NCBI GenBank assembly: GCA_043755435.1
Contig: JAYUSZ010000300.1
Span: 1-9,046 of the forward strand
DNA: 9,046 bases
From: JANXSF01 sp043755435
Lineage (GTDB): Bacteria; Acidobacteriota; Terriglobia; Bryobacterales; Bryobacteraceae
Direction: 5' to 3'
Shown: piece by piece, positions 1-6,361 of the stretch
Layout: each line of letters opens with the position of its first letter
How positions within the stretch are numbered: position 1 is the stretch's first letter
Notes under the pieces: generated by a model
What the model was told of the DNA's origin: nothing
The model's database searches: none
The model's input: only the letters and a program-made list of their open reading frames with translations
Program-made: the position numbers and the translations under genes

Positions 1-125
1 GTCGCGGCAATATGAGAATGTCCTAATTGAGCAAAGTAGAAATGTCCTATTGACAGGATGGATTCTGGAGGTTGGAAACCAAAGGAATACTACAAATGAC
101 ACAAGCCGATCGGGATCGGTTGGTG
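1..125 (+). mobile_element. Left-end fragment of an ISNCY-type insertion sequence
   Basis: The first bases (gtcgcggc...) match the left end of the complete ISNCY element at 2535. Two copies of an 18-bp subterminal unit follow (about 8-25 and 32-49, the better one caaagtagaaatgtccta), then the shared cctattgacag. The same arrangement and spacing occur at 2544-2585, but the core reads AATGTCC instead of AAGTTCC, so this is a related element and not a second copy. A ribosome-binding-like AAAGGA and an ATG at 96 follow. Homology stops at about 119-126, where unrelated sequence begins. The extreme left base may lie just outside the window. Confidence 0.75.
96..125 (+). pseudogene. ISNCY transposase, N-terminal remnant only
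   Basis: From the ATG at 96 the frame reads MTQADRDRLV. It aligns with the start of the intact ISNCY transposase downstream (MSQEERDRL from 2623) and with typical ISNCY transposase N-termini. Similarity ends after these ten codons. The frame continues through unrelated sequence to a TGA at 177-179, giving only 27 codons, with no helix-turn-helix and no DDE domain. It cannot encode a working enzyme. The remnant marks where a second ISNCY element was cut by a later rearrangement. Confidence 0.65.
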
Positions 126-190
126 AGGGCCTGCTCTGTAGGCTCCTCGGCGAGGTGCTTACCGTCTTCGGCCAGTTGATAGCCATACGG
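119..190 (-). pseudogene. Serine-recombinase fragment (about 24 codons)
   Basis: On the minus strand, the frame of the CRTAC1 pseudogene continues past the last ASPIC-like residues (KIKVTV) into VPYGYQLAEDGKHLAEEPTEQ. This does not fit an ASPIC C-terminus. It resembles the stretch just after the catalytic domain of large serine recombinases, typically 'PxGYRLAxDGxxLxxDPxEQAxxxxI'. The fragment then runs straight into the ISNCY end. I read it as a short leftover of a recombinase gene trapped between two truncated genes. The identification rests on motif recall over a short stretch, so confidence is moderate. Confidence 0.45.
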
Positions 191-448
191 AACGGTCACC
201 TTTATCTTGGCGCCGATGCCCGGGCGGTTGGCCTTCACACCCACCAGCCGCACGCTGATCCAATCGTTACCGTGACCGGGGTTTTCGAAAAGCCGGAACG
301 TATGAGTGTCGCCTGGAACACCGCCACCGACCACTTCAAGGAGTTCTTCGTCTCCGTCGTTGTCCATGTCCGCGAATGCCACGCCGTGCCCCTTGTGCAA
401 CTCGCCCGTGCCGGAGGAGGCAGTGATGTCAACGAACTTCTTTCCCCC

Positions 449-451
449 TTA
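449..451 (-). other. In-frame TAA before the ASPIC region
   Basis: The plus strand reads tta. In frame it splits NVLLHN from GGKKFVDITASSGTG. In CRTAC1 proteins these two segments are continuous (VLLHNxGGKxFVDVTxSSGTG). The frame stays open on both sides, so this is a point nonsense change and not a frameshift. Confidence 0.85.
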
Positions 452-2410
452 GTTATGCAGCAGCACATTGGGCAGCAGAGTGGCATACGACAGTTCTCCG
501 GTCCCGAAACGGATGTCTGGATATCCGTCGTTATCCACATCGCCGAAATTCGCACCCATCGGCATGAAGACTTTGTTCAGCCCGGTTTCCTCGGACACGT
601 CGCGAAAGGCGCCATTGCCCAGGTTGCGATAGAGCTTCATCCTGGCGGAGTTGTGCGGCAGTCCCAGATACGTGCGTACGCTTTCCTCCGTGGACATCGC
701 GTAGCTGGTGGCCAGAAGATCCGGTCGCCCATCGTTGTCGTAGTCGAAAAACCAGGAGCCGAATCCATGGCCTGAGGCCAGGACACCAGCCTGACGCGCT
801 ACGTCGGTAAAAGTGTCGTCGTGGTTGTTGTGAAGCAGCACACTGTCACCCTGGTAGTTGGACACGAACAGGTCGGCATAACCGTCATTGTCATAATCGG
901 CCGTCACCACCGCCTTTGGAAGCATTAACAAATCCGTCCCCGACGACCGTGAGATGTCCTTGAATGTGCCGTTGCCGTTATTCCGGAACAGCTGATTCGG
1001 CCCGGTTTCGTTGCCTACGTAGAGATCCAGGAATCCGTCGTTGTCGATATCCACCCACACGGCAGTTTCCGTCTGGGTTGGCTCGCCCAGGCCGGCTTCC
1101 ACGGTGACATCGGTGAAGGTTCCGTTGCAGTTGTTGCGCAGCAGGGATTTCCGCAGTGGCGTTTCCCAGCCCCCGCGCAGGACCAGGATATCCAGGCAGC
1201 CGTCATTGTTGTAATCGGTCTGCATAATGTTGGCTCCACCGAGTTGGGATGACAGCCCCGATTGCGCGCCGCGGTCGGCAAACGTGCCATCCCCGTTGTT
1301 GTCGAAGAAACGCATGGGCCCGCAAAAGTTCCAGGTGGAGGTGACGATATCGAAGAAACCATCGTTATCGAAATCGTCGACGATCAGGCCGCCCACTTCC
1401 GAGATGATTGCGTCGAGGCCCACACGCGGCGCCACGTCGGTAAAGCGGCCAATGTCTTCGGCGGACGCGAAGAGCGAAGGCGCCAGCAGGTGCTCTTTGG
1501 GTACACCGGCCGGATATTTGCCCATAGTCATATAGGCAATATTCAATAGCCACCTTGTCTCGATATCGTTGGGCCGCAACTTGAGCGAAGCGAGAAAGTG
1601 CTGGATGGCTTTTTGCGAATCCGCAACCTTGGGGTAACTGAATTCAGGACGAATCGGAAACAGGCAGCGCTCCCCGGGATGGCGGTATACGTCGTTGACC
1701 GCTCCTGCCCGGTGAAGGTACGCAACTCCTAGCATCTCTTCTACCTCGGGTAGCATCTTCGGTGCCCGGGCAGATGCAGTGCGGAGAGCCGCTTCGAACT
1801 GGGCGATCGCCGAATCCATTTCTCCCTGATAGGCATATACTTGCGCCAATCCGAGCCGCAACGCCACGGCATCGGCGGGCGTGTGGCCGGCGGCGTCCGC
1901 AGCTGCGGCCAGCTTCTTTGCGCGGGCCTTCAAATCGACGAACGATTGCTGCCGCATGGTGCAGGACAGTCTCAGATCAGTATTCCAATTGGCAGGCTTG
2001 GCAAAGTCCGCAAGAGCCGCGGCCGCTTCACTAAATCCGGAGAGGTTCACCGTATACCGAATGCTGCTTTCGGCGAGAATGGCGGCCTGGCGGGCGCGCT
2101 GGAACTCTGCGATTCCGACGAATTCGTCCGGCGACAGCACCTTGACGACGGCAAAACCGGAAGGCATCCGAAACACCGGCGAAATCTGACCGGTGGCAAG
2201 CCGCCGCAGGGCGGTTCGGATCTCTTGGCGCAGTGTGGCGGGATCCACTTTGCCCAGAAGGCCGCCATCCAGCGATGTAGCATCCACGGATTTCTGGCGA
2301 GCAAGCACGGCGAAATCGGCGCCTTTCTCGAGTTCCGCCCGGGCGCGAGCCGCCTCCTCGGCTGAATTCAGCACCAGGATCCGAACCGGAATAGCGGTGG
2401 AAGTTTGTTC

Positions 2411-2413
2411 CTA
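2411..2413 (-). other. In-frame TAG in the CRTAC1 signal peptide
   Basis: The plus strand reads cta. In the minus-strand gene frame the context is ...LFALG-TAG-EQTSTAIPVRILVLNSAEEA, with plausible coding on both sides. A single C-to-T change from CAG would create it. The position at the end of the hydrophobic core would abolish export of any product. Confidence 0.8.
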
Positions 2414-2517
2414 GCCAAGGGCAAAGAGGACAAGCCACAGCAGACAAAAGAGTATGCGAGACATCATCGCCCCCCGTATAATTCATGCAATCGTATCACA
2501 AAAACTCAGGTTACTTT

Positions 2518-2534
2518 CACGCGCGAGCTTTGTA
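2518..2534. repeat. 17-bp direct repeat, left flank of ISNCY
   Basis: cacgcgcgagctttgta occurs here and, identically, at 4207-4223, immediately outside the two ends of the ISNCY element. This is the expected signature of a target-site duplication. Recalled ISNCY/IS1202 work describes a subgroup (ISTde1-like) with duplications of about 15-18 bp, which fits. Confidence 0.85.
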
Positions 2535-2543
2535 ATGTCGCGG

Positions 2544-2585
2544 CCAAGTGAAAAGTTCCTATTTCGGCCAAGTAGAAAGTTCCTA
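2544..2585 (+). repeat. Left subterminal repeat pair of ISNCY
   Basis: Two units, ccaagtgaaaagttccta (2544-2561) and ccaagtagaaagttccta (2568-2585), start 24 bp apart. They are inverted relative to the pair at the right end. Paired motifs like these are probable transposase-binding sites; that role is inferred. Confidence 0.75.
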
Positions 2586-2607
2586 TTGACAGCCGTAAGG
2601 CTGAAGG

Positions 2608-3909
2608 ATGGAACGAATTGCGATGAGCCAAGAAGAACGGGATAGGCTGGACTGGTTAAGACGAGCCCGAGACAAGAAGATGACGCAGCGAGAGGCGGCC
2701 GAGCGCATGGATGTGAGCGCGCGTTGGGTGAGCAAGCTGCTGAAGCGGATGAAGCAGGAAGGCGACGGGGTGGTGGTGCATGGACTGCGCGGGCGCGCTT
2801 CCAACCACAAGCTCCCGGCGAAGACGCAGCAGCAAGCCTTGGCTATTCTCAAGCAACCGGACTGGCATGATTTCGGGCCGACCTTCGCTGCGCAGCAGTT
2901 GTCCAAGTTCCACCAGATTGAAGTCGGTAAGGAAACGCTGCGGGGATGGATGATCGAAGCTGGCATGTGGCAGCCGGGGTCGCGCAAGATCCGCGAGGTG
3001 CATGGCTGGCGGCCACGGCGCAGCGGGTTCGGCGAGTTGGTGCAATGGGACACTTCCGACCACGATTGGCTGGAAGGGCGCGGGCCGGTGCGTTATCTGG
3101 TGCGCATGATCGATGACGCCACCAGTTGGAGTTGGGGGCGTTTTGTGGAAAGCGACGCCACGCCGTTCAACATGGCGGTGCTGTGGGAATACATCGAGAA
3201 GAACGGGCGCATGGTGGACGTCTACACAGACCGCGATTCGATGTTCACCTTGCCGCGGCGAAAGGGGGAAAGCGAACAGGAGTGGCAAGCTGCGGATCGT
3301 CTCACGCAACTGGGGCGAAGTCTGCGAGAACTGGGGATTGGCACCATTTTGGCGAATTCGGCACAAGCCAAAGGCCGCGTGGAGCGGAGCCATTCGACGG
3401 CGCAGGATCGCTTGGTGAAGCAACTCCGGCTGGCCAAGGCATGCACCTTGGAAGAGGCCAACCTGTTCTTGGAAAAAGAGTATTGGCCGGAGTGGAACGA
3501 GTGTTTCGCGCGACCTGTGAAGGATTTCCCCAATCAACATCGGCCGTTGACGGAAGCCCAAAACCTGGCTGCTATTTTGTGCCACGCCGAGGATCGCGTG
3601 ATCGCCAACGACTACACGTTTTCCTTTTCCGGGCAGCGGTATCAGATCCAACCCGAACAAGTCCAAGCGGGCATGCGGCGGCAACGCTTGCGCGTGGAGC
3701 TGAGACTGGATGGGGACTTGAAGGCTCGCTATCAAGGCCGTTATCTCGCCATCCAAACATGCTGTGTGCGTGCAGTCACGCCCCCGCCGTCTGCTGCGCG
3801 TAAGCCGCCGAAAAAGGATCACAATGCGGGAGGCAAGAGCGCCTGGATGCAGGGCTTCTTTGATCGCCCCGCTCCGGCTTTGTGGAAGTTGATCGTCGAA
3901 GGGAAATAA
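2608..3909 (+). CDS. ISNCY family transposase (DDE)
   Basis: This enzyme should cut and join the ends of its own element, using DDE chemistry. Numbering from ATG 2608 gives 433 aa. Residues about 20-50 (MTQREAAERMDVSARWVSKL) form an N-terminal helix-turn-helix. The rve-type core has D148 (LVQWDTSDHDW), D208 (VYTDRDSMF) and E259 (AKGRVERSHSTAQDRLVKQL), the expected D-D-E set. A basic C-terminal part follows (FSGQRYQIQP, RQRLRVELRLDG), usual for ISNCY transposases. Start choice: ATG 2608 has TAAGG seven bases upstream. Homologues, and the remnant at 96, begin at the equivalent of ATG 2623 (MSQEERDRL), so the true start may be 2623. Length and motifs suggest an intact enzyme. Family assignment is firm, subgroup less so. 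Confidence 0.92.
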   Translation: MERIAMSQEERDRLDWLRRARDKKMTQREAAERMDVSARWVSKLLKRMKQEGDGVVVHGLRGRASNHKLPAKTQQQALAILKQPDWHDFGPTFAAQQLSKFHQIEVGKETLRGWMIEAGMWQPGSRKIREVHGWRPRRSGFGELVQWDTSDHDWLEGRGPVRYLVRMIDDATSWSWGRFVESDATPFNMAVLWEYIEKNGRMVDVYTDRDSMFTLPRRKGESEQEWQAADRLTQLGRSLRELGIGTILANSAQAKGRVERSHSTAQDRLVKQLRLAKACTLEEANLFLEKEYWPEWNECFARPVKDFPNQHRPLTEAQNLAAILCHAEDRVIANDYTFSFSGQRYQIQPEQVQAGMRRQRLRVELRLDGDLKARYQGRYLAIQTCCVRAVTPPPSAARKPPKKDHNAGGKSAWMQGFFDRPAPALWKLIVEGK

Positions 3910-4160
3910 AACAATTTGGAAGACGCGCGTCTTTTATGCCCAAAGCCTCCGCTCCTGGGTCCCGCTTGAGCGCTAGCTGCTCTGCGCATAGCAGGGAAGG
4001 CGTCTCGTACAAGAAAGCCCTCCGCACGGTATCCCGATCAGGAGGGCTTGCGCCGACCGCCAGCGTTACCCGCTCGCCTCGGCTTTGGGCAGATCCGCCA
4101 GGCGCGACCCCGGCGAACCTGTGCGAACTTAACACGTGGGTTGCGATACAACCCTCAAAA
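3910..4160 (+). other. Non-coding 3' region of the ISNCY element
   Basis: No convincing gene lies between the transposase stop and the right subterminal repeats. The clearest structure is a 9-bp inverted repeat, aagccctcc (4015-4023) and ggagggctt (4041-4049), with a 17-base spacer. A smaller ctgct...agcag repeat lies just before it. These may be folded RNA or DNA structures belonging to the element; no function can be assigned. Confidence 0.5.
3920..3933 (+). terminator. Possible weak terminator hairpin after transposase
   Basis: A perfect 14-bp palindrome, aagacgcgcgtctt, lies ten bases after the transposase stop and is followed by only two T's. It could fold into a short GC-rich hairpin, but the T tract is poor, so this is a weak candidate. 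Confidence 0.3.
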
Positions 4161-4203
4161 CCGGAACTTTCTACTTGGCTGGGAGTAGGAACTTTCTATT
4201 TGG
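4161..4203 (-). repeat. Right subterminal repeat pair of ISNCY
   Basis: ccggaactttctacttgg (4161-4178) and taggaactttctatttgg (4186-4203) are inverted copies of the left-end unit, again about 25 bp apart. They define the right end of the element together with the terminal gaca. Confidence 0.75.
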
Positions 4204-4206
4204 TGA

Positions 4207-4223
4207 CACGCGCGAGCTTTGTA
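4207..4223. repeat. 17-bp direct repeat, right flank of ISNCY
   Basis: Identical to 2518-2534. Past it the sequence runs to gcgcgtg (4230-4236). The empty target therefore contained an inverted repeat, cacgcgc...gcgcgtg, with a 16-base spacer. Confidence 0.85.
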
Positions 4224-4364
4224 CGAGTGGCGCGTGACCCGGCCAGAGCGGGGCAACGGCGTGCCGGAACGGGAATTCGTTGGTCTTTGCTGGTGCGAGG
4301 GGGATTTCGCAACGGTTGTATCACCACGCCGGGTCCGTTCCGCAAAAACGGGTCGGGTTGGGCG
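4224..4364. other. Unassigned flank between ISNCY and membrane-protein gene
   Basis: These 141 bases hold no gene I can support. A plus-strand frame starting near 4219 is open, but its product has no recognisable motif and it runs antisense into the membrane-protein gene. The stretch is the downstream side of that gene; no T-rich terminator is visible. Confidence 0.4.
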
Positions 4365-4817
4365 TCACTCGGGTGCCGTACCTTGCGGTGCCTTTGACTG
4401 TGCTCCACTGAACACAAGAAGGCTCAATATTCCTGAGATAACGATCGCAGCGAGGGCGAAGCCAAGAGTCTGAACAAATAAGGGCTCGATCCATGCCCAG
4501 GGGATCAGCGCGACGGCTGCGATGAAGAAGAAGGCCCAGGCCCGCCAAGCTGCATGCAGCCACCGAAGACTGACAAATCGAAGCATGACAACGCACGGTC
4601 CGAGGGCTGAGTAAGAGAACTGAGAGATCGTCATCAGGTACTGTGCGGTTGTCTGCAGGTCCGCTGTATTGCGCATTGCGTTCTTGTAGCCCTGGACGGA
4701 GATCACAATCAGCAGACAGCAGCCGATCGCGATACTTGTGAGCCGCCCAATGCGAAGAGCGAGGGTTCTGGCGGCAAGCATGCGATGAGCGAGTGTTGTG
4801 GCGGCAAGCACCGGCAT
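4365..4817 (-). CDS. Hypothetical small membrane protein (150 aa)
   Basis: I do not recognise a family. From ATG 4817 the product has a basic N-terminus, then about four hydrophobic stretches: SIAIGCCLLIVISVQG, YSALGPCVVMLRFVSL, AWAFFFIAAVALIPWAWI and FALAAIVISGILSLLVFSG. It ends in a short polar tail (GAQSKAPQGTAPE). An inner-membrane location is likely. The first 30 codons include a near-exact tandem 10-residue repeat (LAATTLAHRM, LAARTLALRI) from a 30-bp duplication, so translation may instead start at the ATG in the second unit (complement of 4778-4780). No Shine-Dalgarno sequence is clear. An attC-like inverted repeat ends 16 bp upstream of the ATG, the arrangement expected of an integron cassette gene, but no matching second site was found past its stop. 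The hydrophobic pattern supports real coding. Confidence 0.6.
   Translation of the reverse strand: MPVLAATTLAHRMLAARTLALRIGRLTSIAIGCCLLIVISVQGYKNAMRNTADLQTTAQYLMTISQFSYSALGPCVVMLRFVSLRWLHAAWRAWAFFFIAAVALIPWAWIEPLFVQTLGFALAAIVISGILSLLVFSGAQSKAPQGTAPE
4750..4809. repeat. 30-bp tandem duplication inside membrane-protein gene
   Basis: Units 4750-4779 and 4780-4809 match at about 26-27 of 30 positions (atgcgaagagcgagggttct versus atgcgatgagcgagtgttgt, both then ggcggcaagc). The duplication keeps the reading frame and repeats ten residues at the N-terminus. Confidence 0.8.
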
Positions 4818-4833
4818 GTGGAAGTTGTTGAAA

Positions 4834-4976
4834 GCCTAACTCATGTTTAGGCGGACCTGCATAAGACCGGACCCAGGCGGCCTAGAACGGAAACGCCACC
4901 GGCGGCCCTCGGCATGAAATCCTTGTATTGCAACTACTTCCATACTCTACCTCAATTCGCCTCGAACTTGTTAGGC
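4834..4976 (-). repeat. attC-like imperfect inverted repeat (143 bp)
   Basis: The outer boxes are perfect complements: gcctaac (4834-4840) and gttaggc (4970-4976). They fit the integron attC core consensus RYYYAAC/GTTRRRY. An inner pair, aggcg (4849-4853) and cgcct (4958-4962), can also pair, leaving unpaired spacers of 8 and 7 bases, slightly longer than usual. The total length is at or just above the upper end of the known attC range. On the minus strand the membrane-protein gene begins 16 bp past the core, as in a cassette. Only one site is seen and there is no integron integrase, so this is a candidate only. Confidence 0.4.
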
Positions 4977-5446
4977 CGCCCGCCGGTCACCGGCACCTTA
5001 GACGGACTCAGGGTGGATGTCGGCAACTCGGAAAGAGCTTTGGCTCCGCCCAGGGCCGCGGTTTGATTTTCTGTCTTCGCCGAGCGACCCCTATCATCTG
5101 TTTCGTTTGATCAAAGACGTTCGGGCTAAGCTCGGTTGTAGGACGACAGCGGAGTAGGACAGCCCTCTTTGACGCCAGCTTTGGCCGTTCCACACCCTCT
5201 CCCCTCCTGTTTAAGGTTCTGCTTGCCGCTTTCTCTTTCGCAGCGTTTGCCAGCAAAGGACGGGAGTTCCAATCCGACGGAAACAGAGTTCCTTTGAGGT
5301 CCATGAACTAAACCGCGGGCGGTAAAACACCCCGTAAACTCCGCAGCAAGCGTGACGAAAGCGGCGTTAGGGTGGCGTGCGAGCGATAAGCGAGTCAAAC
5401 TGGACGCGGCCTCTTGCAAGGCCTAATCCGACTCAAGGACTCCAGA
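4977..5446. other. Gene-free stretch upstream of the Xer-like recombinase
   Basis: About 470 bases in which I cannot support a gene. Frames on the minus strand (5126-5419 and 5008-5304) are open but lack starts with ribosome sites or any known motif. Small structures include the palindrome tttgatcaaa (5106-5115) and the close repeat gtaggac/gtaggac (5140-5158). The right part probably contains the 5' terminus of the IS91-type module, whose exact end I could not place. AAGGA at 5435-5439 is the ribosome-binding site of the recombinase gene. Confidence 0.4.
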
Positions 5447-6355
5447 ATGACAACCCTTCGCCAACGAATGATTGACGACATGCGGGCGCGCAACCTCTCG
5501 CCGGCCACCCAAAGAAACTATATCCATTACGTGTACGAACTTGCCAAGTATTTCATGCGGTCGCCCGATTTACTCGAACCCACCGACCTCAATAAATTCC
5601 AGATCCACCTGCTGCACGAGCGAAAACTGAGCCCCCAAAGCGTAAACCAGAGCATCTCGGCAATGAAGTTTCTTTACAAGACGACGCTCGAAAAGGACTG
5701 GCCGGACCAGAAGTTCGCTCGCGTCAAAATCCCACAAACTTTGCCGGAGATTCTCAGTCCAAACGAAGTGGCGCGGTTTTTAGACAACGTCAGGGGCCTC
5801 AAGCACCGCACCGCGCTCATGGTCTGCTACGGGGCGGGATTGCGCGTCTCCGATGTCGTAAAACTCACCTGGGCCGATATCGACGCCGAGCGGATGACGA
5901 TTCGCATTCAGCAGGGCAAGGGGAGCAAAGATCGTTACGCCTTGCTGTCCCCGAAGGTGTTGGACATCATTCGCTTCTGGCAGCAGCGATTGCCCTCCAA
6001 CGCGTTTGGCTGGCTGTTTCCCTCCGGCTGGGGAAAGGGCAAACACATCGGCATCGGGACTCTGCAAAAAGCGTGCCGCCTTGCGCGAGAGCAGTCGGGC
6101 ATCCCCAAGGCCATCACCATCCACACGCTGCGCCATAGCTTTGCGACTCACCTGCTCGAAAACGGCAGCGATATCCGCGTCATTCAAGCCCTTCTTGGAC
6201 ACAAGCGCATTGACACAACAGCGCATTATACGCATGTTTCGAGCGAGATCATGCGCAACACCAAAGGGCCGCTCGATCTGCTCGATCTGGAGGGCAAAGC
6301 CAACCGCCGAATCTCTGTTGTGAAAACCCTCCGGCCTCGGAAAGCCAAAGGCTAG
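5447..6355 (+). CDS. XerD-like tyrosine recombinase associated with IS91
   Basis: A 302-aa site-specific tyrosine recombinase, which cuts and rejoins DNA through a tyrosine-DNA intermediate. ATG 5447 is chosen because AAGGA lies seven bases upstream; an in-frame ATG at 5414 would add only 11 residues. The N-terminal SAM-like DNA-binding domain spans about 1-95 (MRARNLSPATQRNYIHYVYE, LSPQSVNQSISAMKFLY). The catalytic residues are all present: R133 (GAGLRVSD), K158 (GKGSKDR), H226 and R229 (HTLRHSFATHLLE), H252 (LLGHKRIDTT), Y261 (HYTHV). It lacks the extra segment of integron integrases, so it would not be an IntI. It ends six bases before the IS91 transposase start, so the two were probably co-transcribed. 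Family knowledge: some IS91 elements carry this type of recombinase just before the transposase, where its job is unclear. It appears intact. Confidence 0.9.
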   Translation: MTTLRQRMIDDMRARNLSPATQRNYIHYVYELAKYFMRSPDLLEPTDLNKFQIHLLHERKLSPQSVNQSISAMKFLYKTTLEKDWPDQKFARVKIPQTLPEILSPNEVARFLDNVRGLKHRTALMVCYGAGLRVSDVVKLTWADIDAERMTIRIQQGKGSKDRYALLSPKVLDIIRFWQQRLPSNAFGWLFPSGWGKGKHIGIGTLQKACRLAREQSGIPKAITIHTLRHSFATHLLENGSDIRVIQALLGHKRIDTTAHYTHVSSEIMRNTKGPLDLLDLEGKANRRISVVKTLRPRKAKG

Positions 6356-6361
6356 CAAGCC

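Larger units (their letters stand above)
191..2467 (-). pseudogene. Secreted PpiC-TPR-CRTAC1/ASPIC protein, degraded
   Basis: Read from ATG 2467 or 2464 (after GGGGGG), the frame gives a hydrophobic signal-peptide core (RILFCLLWLVLFALG), then an in-frame TAG at 2411-2413 (codon 19). Past the stop, the same frame is open to 449. Codons about 32-140 look like a parvulin/PpiC rotamase domain (GADFAVLARQKSVD, GGLLGKVD, GQISPVF, GFAVVKVL). TPR-like helices follow to about codon 350. Six calcium-loop FG-GAP/VCBS motifs come next (e.g. DFDNDGFFD, DIDNDGFLD, DYDNDGRPD). A TAA at 449-451 interrupts NVLLHN-GGKKFVDITASSGTG. The frame then continues through a seventh repeat (ADMDNDGDEE) and the ASPIC-type ENPGHGNDWISVRLVGV...GAKIKV. 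The normal C-terminus is missing, replaced by recombinase and IS scraps. Two nonsense codons without frameshifts suggest recent decay. The family is extracellular with poorly known function; the intact protein would have been exported. Restart at ATG 2374 could give a 641-aa product without a signal peptide, but I doubt it is functional. Confidence 0.85.
2535..4206 (+). mobile_element. Complete ISNCY-family insertion sequence (IS1202/ISTde1-like)
   Basis: The element is about 1.67 kb with one transposase gene. It is bounded by the 17-bp direct repeats, so both ends can be placed to within 1-2 bases. Each end carries two 18-bp units of consensus CCAAGTAGAAAGTTCCTA: 2544-2561 and 2568-2585 on the left, 4161-4178 and 4186-4203 inverted on the right. 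The outermost bases are TGTC at both ends (2536-2539; complement of 4205-4208). The transposase is intact and the flanking repeats are identical, which points to a recent insertion. It lies about 70 bp upstream of the CRTAC1 start and would separate that gene from more distant upstream control. About 250 bp between the transposase stop and the right end are non-coding. Confidence 0.85.

Noticed and set aside
50..775. Long open plus-strand frame (241 aa)
   Set aside because: It lies antisense to the CRTAC1 gene, whose FG-GAP and ASPIC motifs identify the true strand. The plus-strand product has no motif.
2477..2482. TATAAT hexamer on the plus strand
   Set aside because: A perfect -10 sequence, but no -35 at the right distance. 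It falls in the minus-strand gene's leader just before an inserted element, so a chance match is likely.
2656..3822. Long open minus-strand frame (388 aa) across the ISNCY transposase
   Set aside because: It is a shadow of the transposase gene. The plus strand shows HTH and DDE motifs and a matching family length.
4219..4473. Plus-strand frame of 84 aa after the ISNCY element
   Set aside because: No motif, poor ribosome site, and it overlaps the membrane-protein gene antisense.
5126..5419. Minus-strand frame of 97 aa in the gene-free stretch
   Set aside because: No ribosome site, no hydrophobic or domain pattern, and it overlaps another open frame on the same strand. Not enough to call a gene.
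5447..6355. Integron integrase (IntI) to go with the attC-like repeat
   Set aside because: The extra segment that marks integron integrases is absent between the K158 region and HTLRH, and the gene is coupled to an IS91 transposase.
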